A stretch of 40,119 bases of DNA from Desulfobacterales bacterium (GTDB lineage: Bacteria; Desulfobacterota; Desulfobacteria; Desulfobacterales; SpSt-501). The translations under genes and the position numbers were made by a program. Shown piece after piece: positions 32,554 through 40,119 of the stretch. Position 1 is the first letter of the stretch, and each line of letters opens with the position of its first letter. Under the pieces are notes generated by a model. The model was not told where the DNA came from, ran no database searches, and worked only from the letters and a program-made list of their open reading frames with translations. The DNA lies in contig JAUQXK010000045.1 in assembly GCA_030834695.1 (NCBI GenBank), forward strand, positions 1 through 40,119, read 5' to 3'.

Positions 32554-34007
32554 CGGAATTCCCGGGAGCGACCGGCCTGGTCTTGAACGAACCGCTGCTG
32601 TGGGAACGGGGGCGCCGGGGGCGCTGCGGGTTCTCGCTGCCCAGCCGGGATGTGGAGCGCCGCCCCGCACCCGCCGCGCTCACTGCCGCAGGGCCTGATT
32701 TTCCGGACCTGAGCGAGGTCGACGTGGTGCGGCACTACACCCGCCTGTCCACCTGGAATTTTTCGGTCGACGCCGGGATGTACCCGCTCGGCTCCTGCAC
32801 GATGAAATACAACCCCAAGACCAACGAGCGCCAGGCCGCCCATCCCGGTTTGGCCGGCGCCCACCCGCTGCTGCCCGCCGACCTCTGCCAGGGCGCGCTG
32901 GAGCTGATGGCCGCCCTGGAGTGCCTGCTGGCGGAAATCACGGGACTGGACGCGGTCACGCTGCAGCCGGGGGCCGGCGCCCACGGCGAGCTGACGGGAA
33001 TGCTCGTCTTCCACGCCCATCACCGCCATCAGGGCAAGCCGCGCTCCAAGATCATCGTGCCCGACACGGCCCATGGCACCAATCCGGCCAGCGCCTCCCT
33101 GTGCGGCTACCGGTCGGTTGCGATCGCATCCAACGCGAACGGCGTGCTCTCCCCGGAAGCCGTGGCGGCCGTCATGGATGATCAGACCGCCGGGATCATG
33201 GTGACCAACCCCAACACCCTCGGTCTCTTCGAAGAGAACGTCAAGGCCATCGCCGACATCGTGCACGCCAGGGGAGGACTGGTCTACTGCGACGGCGCCA
33301 ACATGAACGCCGTCTTGGGAATGGTCCACATGGGGAGGATGGGCGTGGATGTGCTGCACCTCAACTTGCACAAGACCTTCTCCACGCCCCACGGCGGCGG
33401 CGGCCCCGGCGCCGGACCGGTCTGTGTGGCCAGGCACCTGGAACCGTTCCTGCCCGTGCCGCGGGTGCGGCTCGTCGACAACCGCTACGTCCTGTCCGAG
33501 GATTTTCCGCTGTCGATCGGGAAGCTGCAGGCCTTCTGGGGCAACACGGCCAACCTGGTCCGCGCCTACAGCTACATCCTGACCATGGGCGCCGAGGACC
33601 TGAAACGGGTGAGCCAGCTCGCCGTTCTGAACGCCCGCTACATCAAGGAACGGCTCAAGGGGATTTATCACCTGCCCTACGACCGGCCGTGCATGCACGA
33701 GTGCGTTTTCTCGGACAGCCTCCAGCAGGCCCACAAGGTCAACACGCTCGACATCGCCAAACGCCTGATGGACTACGGCTTCCATCCGCCGACCATCTAT
33801 TTTCCGCTGGTGGTGCCGGGCGCCATCATGATCGAGCCCACCGAGACCGAGTCGAAGGAGGATCTGGACCTCTTCATCGAATCCATGAAAGCCATTGCCA
33901 CCGAGGCCCGCGAAGCGCCCGACCGTCTGCACCAGGCCCCCACCCGCGCCAAACGCAGACGGCTCGATGAAACCGCCGCCGCCCGCAAGCCGTGCCTGAC
34001 GGGGTGA
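32550..34007 (+). CDS. gcvPB: Glycine dehydrogenase (decarboxylating) subunit 2
   Basis: The start is the ATG overlapping the gcvPA stop; 20 more in-frame codons upstream are rejected. The 485-residue subunit carries the PLP lysine K275 in LNLHKTFSTPHGGGGPG. Further landmarks: MYPLGSCTMKYNPK, LQPGAGAHGELTGML, DTAHGTNPASA and PCMHECVFSDS. It forms the active P-protein with subunit 1. Split P-protein is usual in Desulfobacterota, Firmicutes and Archaea. The short tail (APTRAKRRRLDE) is basic and less conserved. A 571-codon minus-strand frame is a shadow. Confidence 0.97.
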   Translation: MTEFPGATGLVLNEPLLWERGRRGRCGFSLPSRDVERRPAPAALTAAGPDFPDLSEVDVVRHYTRLSTWNFSVDAGMYPLGSCTMKYNPKTNERQAAHPGLAGAHPLLPADLCQGALELMAALECLLAEITGLDAVTLQPGAGAHGELTGMLVFHAHHRHQGKPRSKIIVPDTAHGTNPASASLCGYRSVAIASNANGVLSPEAVAAVMDDQTAGIMVTNPNTLGLFEENVKAIADIVHARGGLVYCDGANMNAVLGMVHMGRMGVDVLHLNLHKTFSTPHGGGGPGAGPVCVARHLEPFLPVPRVRLVDNRYVLSEDFPLSIGKLQAFWGNTANLVRAYSYILTMGAEDLKRVSQLAVLNARYIKERLKGIYHLPYDRPCMHECVFSDSLQQAHKVNTLDIAKRLMDYGFHPPTIYFPLVVPGAIMIEPTETESKEDLDLFIESMKAIATEAREAPDRLHQAPTRAKRRRLDETAAARKPCLTG

Positions 34008-34080
34008 GGCGCGAGGGATGAGGGCTGAGGACTGAGCTGAAAACGGGCTTGGCCTCAGCACGCCGTCCTCATTCCTGGCT
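34008..34080. repeat. Degenerate inverted low-complexity tract between gcvPB and lipB
   Basis: A purine-rich arm of GATGAGGGCTGAGGACTGAG (about 34017-34037) faces a pyrimidine-rich arm with CCTCAG (34053) and GTCCTCAT (34065-34072). The style resembles the tracts at 5430-5484 and 5671-5790. It fills the space where a lipB ribosome site would be expected. Confidence 0.5.
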
Positions 34081-34084
34081 CCAG

Positions 34085-34849
34085 ATGCAAACGATGATCG
34101 CCGAAAAACACCAATCGTGGCACGCCGTCGATTTGGGCATTGTCCCCTACCCCGACGCCTGGGACCTCCAGCTGCGGCTGGTGGCGGCGCGTTCACAGGG
34201 CCGGATGCCCGCCAACGTTCTGCTGTTTCTCGAACATCCGCCGGTGTTCACCCTGGGCCGGCGCGGGGGCCGCGAGAACCTGCTGGTGAGCGAGGCCTGG
34301 CTCGGCCGGTCCGGTATTGCCGTGGTTCAGATCGAGCGCGGCGGCAACATCACCTATCACGGCCCCGGCCAGCTGGTGGTCTATCCGATCGTCCACCTGC
34401 CGAGCTTGGGCCTCGGCGTCGTCGACCTGGTCGACCGTCTGGAGGACGTCATGATCCGCACCTGCGCCGCCCGGGGGGTCTCCGCCGGCCGCAACCCATT
34501 GAACCGCGGCGCCTGGGTGGGCATGAAGAAGATCGGCAGCATCGGTATCGCCGTGCGCCGCGGGGTGAGCTTCCACGGGCTGGCCCTCAACGTGAACCTG
34601 GATCTCAAGCCCTTCGGCTGGATCCAGCCCTGCGGCCTGGAGGGGGTCGGAGTGACCTCGATTCAGGCGGAATCCGGAAATCCGGTCGGCATCGCCGATG
34701 TTAAGCGGGTCATGCAGGCAAACATCGAAACGGTTTTCCAGGCCGAGCTGACGGCTATCGACCGGCGGGATCTGCTACGGATGGCCGATCTTTCAGGCAC
34801 CGAAGCTGTAATTTCTTCCGTGGGAGCGGCATCTTGCCGCGAAGGATAA
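34085..34849 (+). CDS. lipB: Lipoyl(octanoyl) transferase
   Basis: LipB moves octanoate from acyl carrier protein to lipoyl domains such as that of GcvH. The catalytic pair is visible: C183 in QPCGLEGVGVTSI and K149 in GMKKIGSIGIAVRRG, followed by SFHGLALNVNLDL; RGGNITYHGPGQLVVYP is also diagnostic. The start is uncertain: ATGs at 34085 and 34094 are both possible (254 or 251 residues), and no good Shine-Dalgarno is present. An upstream TTG at 34049 is rejected because it translates repeat DNA. The last ten codons (GAASCREG) come from a REP-like palindrome. Confidence 0.94.
   Translation: MQTMIAEKHQSWHAVDLGIVPYPDAWDLQLRLVAARSQGRMPANVLLFLEHPPVFTLGRRGGRENLLVSEAWLGRSGIAVVQIERGGNITYHGPGQLVVYPIVHLPSLGLGVVDLVDRLEDVMIRTCAARGVSAGRNPLNRGAWVGMKKIGSIGIAVRRGVSFHGLALNVNLDLKPFGWIQPCGLEGVGVTSIQAESGNPVGIADVKRVMQANIETVFQAELTAIDRRDLLRMADLSGTEAVISSVGAASCREG
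34818..34844 (+). repeat. REP-like palindrome within the 3' end of lipB
   Basis: GTGGGAGCGGCATCTTGCCG with following CGAAGG closely resembles the GTGGGAGCGGG..TTGCCCGCGAA type of repetitive extragenic palindrome known from Pseudomonas and others. The hairpin is GCGGCA (34826-34831) with TGCCGC (34835-34840) and loop TCT. It encodes the end of LipB and its trailing GAAGGA serves as the lipA ribosome site. Confidence 0.65.
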
Positions 34850-34854
34850 ACGCA

Positions 34855-35739
34855 ATGACGGATGCCGCATCAAAACCCTTGTTGACCCGCAAGCCGGATT
34901 GGCTGAAACGCCGACTGCCGACCGGCGAAGCCTTCAACCAGGTGCGGGAGCTCATCGAGGCCGGCAAGCTGCACACCGTCTGCCAGGAGGCCAAGTGCCC
35001 GAACATCTGGGAGTGTTATTCCCACCGTACGGCGACGTTTCTCATCATGGGCGAGCGCTGCACCCGCAATTGCCGCTTCTGCTCGGTGAGCCCCGGGCAG
35101 CCCGAGCCGCTCGATCCGGACGAACCGGGTCGCGTCGCCGAAGCCGTCGAACGCATGGGCCTGAAATACGTGGTGGTCACGTCCGTCACCCGCGATGACC
35201 TGCCGGACGGCGGCGCCGCCCACTTTGCGGCCACCATCGGCGAGATCCGCCGCCGGCTGCCGGAGGCGGAAATCGAGGTGCTGATCCCGGACTTCCAGGG
35301 CGATGCCGCGGCCCTCGAAACCGTTCTGCGCGCGCGGCCGAATGTGCTCAACCACAACCTCGAAACCGTTCCCCGGCTTTATTCCCAGGTTCGACCCCAG
35401 GCCGATTACCGCCGGTCGTTGGATCTCTTGAGACGCTCCCGGGCACTGGCGCCCTCGATCCCGACCAAGTCCGGCCTGATGCTGGGACTGGGCGAAAAGC
35501 CGGACGAGCTTCGGCAGACCCTGCTGGACCTGCGCGAGACCGGCTGCCGGATTCTGACGCTCGGCCAGTATCTCCAGCCCTCGCCGCAGCATCTGCCGGT
35601 GGAGGCCTACGTTCCGCCCGATGATTTCGAGACATGGCGGAAGGCGGCGCTGCAAATGGGGTTCGCCGAGGTCGCCAGCGCTCCCTTTGTACGCAGCTCC
35701 TACCACGCCAAAGAGTCCTTCCGAGCGCTCAAACGATGA
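34855..35739 (+). CDS. lipA: Lipoyl synthase (radical SAM)
   Basis: The 294-residue enzyme inserts two sulfurs into octanoyl-lysine on lipoyl domains. Both iron-sulfur motifs are complete: C43-x4-C48-x5-C54 (auxiliary cluster) and C69-x3-C73-x2-C76 (radical SAM cluster, CTRNCRFC). The C-terminal RSSYHA, whose serine binds the auxiliary cluster, is present. The ATG at 34855 has GAAGGA eight bases upstream; a TTG seven codons earlier is inside lipB and rejected. With lipB it forms a cofactor module for the GcvH gene upstream. Confidence 0.97.
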   Translation: MTDAASKPLLTRKPDWLKRRLPTGEAFNQVRELIEAGKLHTVCQEAKCPNIWECYSHRTATFLIMGERCTRNCRFCSVSPGQPEPLDPDEPGRVAEAVERMGLKYVVVTSVTRDDLPDGGAAHFAATIGEIRRRLPEAEIEVLIPDFQGDAAALETVLRARPNVLNHNLETVPRLYSQVRPQADYRRSLDLLRRSRALAPSIPTKSGLMLGLGEKPDELRQTLLDLRETGCRILTLGQYLQPSPQHLPVEAYVPPDDFETWRKAALQMGFAEVASAPFVRSSYHAKESFRALKR

Positions 35740-35764
35740 CCGTTATCCACATGACCCAAACGCC

Positions 35765-36940
35765 ATGAACGACCATCCGCTGATCTGGGCCGAAATCGAC
35801 CTGAACGCCATCGCCAACAACGTCCGCGAGCTGCGCCGCCGCACCCGTTCCCAGGCCAAGCTCATGGCGGTCGTCAAGGCCAACGGCTACGGCCACGGGG
35901 CCGTCGAGGCGGCCCGCACCGCTCTGGAAAACGGCGCCGAGTGGCTGGGGGTGGCCCGGCTGCCGGAGGCGATCGCTTTGCGCGAAGCCGGCTTGGCAGC
36001 GCCGATGTTGGTGTTCGGCTATACCCCGCCCGGCGACGCAGCTCGGCTGATCGACTATGACCTGCGGCCGTCCGTCTATTCCCTGGACGCCGCCCGGGCG
36101 TATTCCGCCGTCGCCGAGGCCCGCGGCCGGAAGATTCTCGTGCACTTGAAAGTGGACACGGGCATGGGCCGCCTCGGAATGGTGCCGGCCGCGCTCGGCG
36201 GACCGGACCCCGGCCAGGCCGTGGGCGACGGTTTCATCCGCGAGGCGACGGCCGTCGCCCGCCTTCCCGGCCTGGAGCCCGAGGGCATCTTCACCCATTT
36301 TGCCGCCTCCGACAGCGCCGACCGATCCTACGCCAAGCGCCAGCTGGCCCTGTTCATCGAGGTGGTATCCGCCCTGCGGGCAAACGGGCTGGAGTTCGAG
36401 CTGCGCCACGCCGCCAACAGCGCGGCGGTCATCGCCATGCCGGAGTCCCATTTGGATCTGGTCCGGCCGGGCATCGCGCTCTACGGGCTCAGGCCCTCGG
36501 CGGAGGTCGACCTGAGCGGCATCTTTCTCAAGCCGGCCATGGCGCTGAAGACGCGGATCGTTCACCTGAAGCCGGTCCCGGCCGGGACCTGCATCAGCTA
36601 CGGCATGACCTACCGCACCCCGCACCCGACCGTCATCGCCACTATCCCCGCCGGCTACGCCGACGGCTTTCGCCGGCAGTTCTCCTCGCAAGGCCGGATG
36701 CTGGTCCACGGCCACCGGGTGCCGGTGGTCGGCCGGGTGTGCATGGACCTGACCATGCTCGATGTGGGTGCGATCCCCGAGGCCCGCGTGGAGGACGAGG
36801 TCGTCATCCTCGGCCGGCAGGGCGCAGAGTCCATTTCAGCGGACGACCTCGCCCGCGAGCTCGGCACCATCAACTACGAAATCGTCTGCGGCGTCACCGC
36901 GCGGGTGCCGAGAGTTTACACCCGCCGGCGCCCCTCATAA
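35765..36940 (+). CDS. alr: Alanine racemase
   Basis: The start MNDHPLIWAEIDLNAIANNV at 35765 is 25 bases after lipA; a longer frame entering lipA is rejected. The 391-residue enzyme interconverts L- and D-alanine for cell-wall synthesis. The PLP lysine is K38 in VVKANGYGHGA and the opposing catalytic tyrosine is Y279 in ISYGMTYRTP. Other landmarks are HLKVDTGMGRLG, GIFTHFAASDS, VRPGIALYGL and GRVCMDLTMLDV. It is complete. The association with lipoate genes is not functional in an obvious way. Confidence 0.96.
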   Translation: MNDHPLIWAEIDLNAIANNVRELRRRTRSQAKLMAVVKANGYGHGAVEAARTALENGAEWLGVARLPEAIALREAGLAAPMLVFGYTPPGDAARLIDYDLRPSVYSLDAARAYSAVAEARGRKILVHLKVDTGMGRLGMVPAALGGPDPGQAVGDGFIREATAVARLPGLEPEGIFTHFAASDSADRSYAKRQLALFIEVVSALRANGLEFELRHAANSAAVIAMPESHLDLVRPGIALYGLRPSAEVDLSGIFLKPAMALKTRIVHLKPVPAGTCISYGMTYRTPHPTVIATIPAGYADGFRRQFSSQGRMLVHGHRVPVVGRVCMDLTMLDVGAIPEARVEDEVVILGRQGAESISADDLARELGTINYEIVCGVTARVPRVYTRRRPS

Positions 36941-36957
36941 ATGGAGCAAATTTGGAG

Positions 36958-37719
36958 ATGGAAAAAAGCATATGGAAGGCATTTTTTGATGCGCACGCAC
37001 CGGTCTACGACGATAATGTGTTCACGAAAAACACGATTCCGGAAGTAGGTTTCCTTCTGGAGGAGTTGTCGCTGCAACCGGGCGGCGCGGTTCTCGACGT
37101 CGGCTGCGGGACGGGGCGACACGCCATCGAGCTCGCCAAACGCGGCTATCGGGTCACCGGGCTCGACGTGTCCTCGGAAATGCTGGCCAGGGCCCGTGAG
37201 GCAGCCAGGCGCGCCGGTGTCGCTGTTGATTGGATACAGTCGGACGCCGGTCGGTTCTCGCTCCCCGGGAAGTACGATGCTGCGGTTTGCCTATGCGAAG
37301 GAGCGTTCGGGCTGCTTGGCCAAAGTGATGATCCGATCGGTCAGCCGCTGTCCATCCTCTGCAACATATCCCGAAGCCTGATGCCTCAGGCAAAGGCCGT
37401 GTTCACCGTTCTCAATGCAACCGCCATGCTTCGCAGATACACGAACGAGGATGTGGCGGAAGGGCGTTTCAACCCGATGACGATGGTTGAGTCGTCGGAA
37501 TACCCGCCGCGGGAAGGGCTGCCTCCGCTTCCGGTTCGTGAGCGGGGGTTCGTGCCAACGGAGCTCATTCTCCTTTTCCGCCTCGCGGGCATGGCCGTGC
37601 TCAACATGTGGGGCGGAACCGCAGGGAACTGGGGAAGAAGGCCTCTCGACCTGGATGAGATCGAGATCATGATCGTGGCCCGCAAAACAGCCGAGCCGTC
37701 GGATGCGGGCGACGCGTGA
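36958..37719 (+). CDS. Class I SAM-dependent methyltransferase
   Basis: The ATG at 36958 gives 253 residues beginning MEKSIWKAFFDAHAPVYDDN; the frame extends upstream inside alr but that part is a shadow. Motif I is VLDVGCGTGRHAIELA (45-60), followed by YRVTGLDVSSEML and the acidic post-I loop, and a motif resembling YDAAVCLCEGAFGLLG. These are typical of type-11/25 small-molecule methyltransferases. The substrate is not predicted. GGAG stands about eleven bases upstream of the start, and another directly before it. It may be cotranscribed with alr, 17 bases away. Confidence 0.88.
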   Translation: MEKSIWKAFFDAHAPVYDDNVFTKNTIPEVGFLLEELSLQPGGAVLDVGCGTGRHAIELAKRGYRVTGLDVSSEMLARAREAARRAGVAVDWIQSDAGRFSLPGKYDAAVCLCEGAFGLLGQSDDPIGQPLSILCNISRSLMPQAKAVFTVLNATAMLRRYTNEDVAEGRFNPMTMVESSEYPPREGLPPLPVRERGFVPTELILLFRLAGMAVLNMWGGTAGNWGRRPLDLDEIEIMIVARKTAEPSDAGDA

Positions 37720-37810
37720 CAGCGCAGCCGATCCTTGTTGGCCTTATTGCCATGACCCGGCCGAATGGCGATATTTTTCATCAAAATTTTCAAAAACCAA
37801 GAACCGTTAC

Positions 37811-38839
37811 ATGATCGGAGTTGATTTGGAAACAAGAAGTTTTGCCATCGACTTTCTAAAAGGCATAAGCGTCCTTTATGTTGCGGGCTATTGGCATTTG
37901 TTTAATTATACGAAAGCCTTTCCGCTATACCAAAACGTGGTTACAGACCGGCTTCTTATGGTTGTACTCGGCTTGTTTGTGTTGATATCCGGATACTTGA
38001 TAGGAACAAGGGGTAATAGCCATTCAAAAGACGGTCTTGTAGCTTTCTATGCTAAAAGATTGTTGCGGATTTATCCACCATTCATTTTGTTTTCTATTAT
38101 TTTCTACATGCTAAATGTCGGTAGCGGAAAAAAGCTATTCAAGACCGCAACGCTCATATCCATGGTTTTTCCCCCGGCCGCGAATACATTATGGTTTGTC
38201 GCAATGATTATTGTTTTTTATTTGATGACGCCGCTGCTGATCAATATGGCCAGAAATATGGCAAAATATTTTTTATTCTGCGGCTTTTTATTTGGTTCTG
38301 CTTTTATACTCAATCATTTTTTCAACATCTTAAATGAAAGGCTTATTTTATTTTTTCCAATATTCGCAGTTGGTGTTCTATTAGCTTCGCACCAAGAATT
38401 AAAAGACAGTCTGCGATTAAGCGTTGTCACACTTTTCTTGATAGCATCTATAATGGTCACATTTATGGATAATGCATCGATGTATCTCTGGCTGCCGCTC
38501 ATGGTGTTTGCCCCTCTGCTTTGTTTTTTGGCTATTTCAAGAAAAGAAAAAATGATAGAACGTTTTAAGATTATCGGGCACATTGGCTATGCCAGCTTAT
38601 TTGTGTATCTTTCGCATCGACCCATTTATGAAGTGTTGAAAAAATTGTACTTTCCTCAATCAGAAATATTACAAATAGTTTATCTAGCAGCAATTTGTTT
38701 GCCTCTAATTATTGCTGTGTCTTGGTTTTTGCAAAAATGGTATAATAACATCGTATGGTTCCTCACGCCCAAGTTAGTGACCACCGGCCGAGTCGATGGC
38801 TTGGGTATTGGGGCCTCTCAAAGCGGTCTGCGGAAATGA
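37811..38839 (+). CDS. Acyltransferase 3 (OafA/WecH-like) membrane protein, AT-rich
   Basis: The ATG at 37811 yields 342 residues starting MIGVDLETRSFAIDFLKGIS; upstream codons in the frame are rejected. About ten hydrophobic segments are seen. Family marks: AIDFLKGISVLYV near the N-terminus, FVLISGYLIG, and FYAKRLLRIYPPFILFS. Such enzymes transfer acyl groups to sugars of cell-surface polysaccharides; the usual catalytic H is in YWHLF. The DNA is far richer in A/T than its neighbours (22/60 and 20/60 G+C in two lines counted by eye, versus 35/60 in serB), which points to acquisition. The last 20 or so codons return to high G+C, so the original C-terminus may have been replaced. Confidence 0.85.
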   Translation: MIGVDLETRSFAIDFLKGISVLYVAGYWHLFNYTKAFPLYQNVVTDRLLMVVLGLFVLISGYLIGTRGNSHSKDGLVAFYAKRLLRIYPPFILFSIIFYMLNVGSGKKLFKTATLISMVFPPAANTLWFVAMIIVFYLMTPLLINMARNMAKYFLFCGFLFGSAFILNHFFNILNERLILFFPIFAVGVLLASHQELKDSLRLSVVTLFLIASIMVTFMDNASMYLWLPLMVFAPLLCFLAISRKEKMIERFKIIGHIGYASLFVYLSHRPIYEVLKKLYFPQSEILQIVYLAAICLPLIIAVSWFLQKWYNNIVWFLTPKLVTTGRVDGLGIGASQSGLRK

Positions 38840-38844
38840 TTCTC

Positions 38845-38864
38845 TGACCGCCTATTGGCGGTCA
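38845..38864 (+). terminator. Hairpin after the acyltransferase gene, possible weak terminator
   Basis: A perfect 8-bp stem, TGACCGCC (38845-38852) with GGCGGTCA (38857-38864), closes a TATT loop six bases after the stop. No T-run follows, so intrinsic termination is doubtful; it may be a relic of insertion or a simple mRNA end structure. Confidence 0.35.
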
Positions 38865-38897
38865 CGCTTCGGCGAACAGTCCCGGTTGGCAGCTGCG

Positions 38898-38935
38898 CTC
38901 GAACCCTGGAACCCTTGACCCCTCGGACCCTTTGA
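38898..38935 (+). repeat. Degenerate GAACCCT-type repeats before serB
   Basis: Consecutive imperfect units (TCGAACCCT, GGAACCCT, TGACCCC, TCGGACCCT, TTGA) run up to two bases before the serB ATG. The tract leaves no room for a normal ribosome binding site and resembles filler repeats often found upstream of genes in these genomes. Confidence 0.6.
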
Positions 38936-38937
38936 TC

Positions 38938-40119
38938 ATGCGCGAGATTGTTCTGATCAACATCACCGGCAAGGACAAACCCGGTCTCACCGCCCGGCTG
39001 ACCGAAATCCTGGCCCAATACGGCATCACCATCCTGGACATGGGCCAGGCCGTGATCCATGACTTCCTGTCGCTCGGCATCCTGATCGAGATCCCGGACG
39101 AGTCCCGATCCTCCTCCGTGCTCAAGGACATCCTGTTTGCCGCCCACAAGCTCGGCATCAGCGCCCAGTTCACGCCCATCGACGAAGACCGCTACGAAGC
39201 CTGGGTCAACCAGCAGGGCAAGGAGCGCCGCATCATCACCATGCTGGGCCGCAAGATCACCGGCGGCCAGATCGCCCAGGTCGCGCAGGCCATGGCCGAA
39301 AACGGCTTGAACATCGAGGTGATCACCCGCCTGTCCGGCCGGGTCTCCCTGATCAACCCCGAGACCAGCCCCAAGGCCTGCATTCAGATGAGCGTTTCCG
39401 GACGCATCGCCGACGCCGACAGCCTGCGCAGCCGCCTGCTGCGGATCTCGGAGGAGACCGGCGTCGACATCTCCTTCCACGTCGACAACCTGTACAGCCA
39501 GAACCGCCGGCTGGTGGTCTTCGACATGGACTCGACCCTGGTGCAGGCGGAGGTGATCAACATCCTGGCGGACCGGGCCGGGGCCGGCGAGCGGGTGGCG
39601 CAGATCACCGAAGCCGCCATGAACGGCCGGATGGACTTCAAGGAAAGCCTGACCCGACGGGTGGCGCAGCTGGAAGGCCTGCCGGAGTCCGTGCTGGCCG
39701 AAGTGGCCGCGGAGCTGAAGCTGACCGACGGGGCCGAACGGGTGGTCGCCACCCTCAAGGGACTCGGCTACAAGCTGGGGATCATTTCGGGCGGGTTCGA
39801 CTACTTCGGAAAGTATTTTCAGAGCCGGCTCGGACTCGACTACGTGTTCGCCAACCAGCTCGAAATCGTCGGCGGCAGGCTGACCGGCAAGCTCAAGGGC
39901 GACATCATCGACGGCCCCAAGAAGGCCGAAATCCTCAAGACCATCGCCATGGTCGAAAACATCAGCCTGGAGCAGACCATCGCCGTGGGCGACGGCGCCA
40001 ACGACCTGCCGATGCTGCACACCGCCGGCCTCGGCGTCGCCTTCCACGCCAAACCCATCGTCCGCGCCAACGCCGACCGGGCGATCTCCAGCGTCGGCCT
40101 CGACGGCCTGCTCTACCTC
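38938..40119 (+). CDS. serB: Phosphoserine phosphatase with N-terminal ACT domains (3' partial)
   Basis: The frame starts at ATG 38938 and runs open through the right edge (394 codons). Residues about 1-80 and 90-175 are ACT-type regulatory domains (MREIVLINITGKDKPGLTAR as in amino-acid-binding ACT modules). The HAD phosphatase domain follows: motif I FDMDSTLVQAE with D196 and D198, motif II IISGGFDYF, and motif IV GDGANDLPM with D352 and D356. It makes serine from phosphoserine, the last step of serine synthesis, and ties in with glycine/one-carbon metabolism through the gcv genes. Length already fits SerB of this two-ACT type (about 400), so only a few residues are missing. Confidence 0.95.
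   Translation, partial: MREIVLINITGKDKPGLTARLTEILAQYGITILDMGQAVIHDFLSLGILIEIPDESRSSSVLKDILFAAHKLGISAQFTPIDEDRYEAWVNQQGKERRIITMLGRKITGGQIAQVAQAMAENGLNIEVITRLSGRVSLINPETSPKACIQMSVSGRIADADSLRSRLLRISEETGVDISFHVDNLYSQNRRLVVFDMDSTLVQAEVINILADRAGAGERVAQITEAAMNGRMDFKESLTRRVAQLEGLPESVLAEVAAELKLTDGAERVVATLKGLGYKLGIISGGFDYFGKYFQSRLGLDYVFANQLEIVGGRLTGKLKGDIIDGPKKAEILKTIAMVENISLEQTIAVGDGANDLPMLHTAGLGVAFHAKPIVRANADRAISSVGLDGLLYL

Noticed and set aside
30625-34196. Two long minus-strand frames (618 and 571 codons) over the gcv genes
   Set aside because: They are complementary to gcvH, gcvPA and gcvPB, which are certain; translations are His/Gly/Val-rich without motifs.

Overview
The window is GC-rich DNA, apparently from a Gram-negative bacterium, most likely a member of the Desulfobacterota (former Deltaproteobacteria). 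That assignment is an inference. It rests on the OmpB-like multicopper protein with fibronectin type III repeats, the split glycine dehydrogenase (gcvPA/gcvPB), the long ACT-ACT-HAD form of SerB, NosL-type copper chaperones, and several classes of short intergenic repeats of a kind common in such genomes. No rRNA, tRNA, CRISPR array or transposase gene was seen. Both window edges cut genes: a multicopper oxidase at the left (start missing) and serB at the right (end missing).

Region 1 (1-14651) is a metal, probably copper, handling region. Rightward genes: a secreted multicopper oxidase ending in a clear terminator, a CusB-type adaptor fused to a YHS metal-binding domain, a truncated four-helix-bundle (S23/Avd-like) gene inside degenerate repeats, a CusA-type RND pump that keeps the three substrate-path methionines, and a small GspC-like protein. 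Leftward operon (13906 to 9603): two NosL-family proteins, a small membrane-anchored protein, a MacB/FtsX-type permease, a LolD-type ATPase and a polytopic membrane protein with an HHCPFC motif. Four of its junctions are tight and three use ATGA overlaps. A Met-rich FixH/YtkA-like protein lies divergently at 14247. A 125-bp inverted-repeat element sits inside the leftward operon, with a 42-bp relative of its right end upstream of the operon.

Region 2 (15000-21577) is a leftward tetR-acrA-acrB-oprM multidrug efflux operon. Upstream of its TetR gene is a strong promoter overlapped by a palindrome. Region 3 (21780-25120) holds a secreted PQQ-type sugar dehydrogenase with a cut-short CFI-box tail, a MaoC-like hydratase, and a membrane protein combining a possible TIR-like domain with a TM2 domain.

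Region 4 (25532-30628) is a complete leftward livKHMGF branched-chain amino acid ABC transporter. Region 5 (30752-36940) runs rightward: gcvH-gcvPA-gcvPB (glycine cleavage, without gcvT), lipB-lipA (octanoyl transfer and lipoyl synthesis, which modify GcvH) and alr. Region 6 (36958-40119) has a SAM methyltransferase, an AT-rich acyltransferase that looks acquired, and serB. Together regions 4-6 suggest amino-acid uptake and glycine/serine/one-carbon metabolism.
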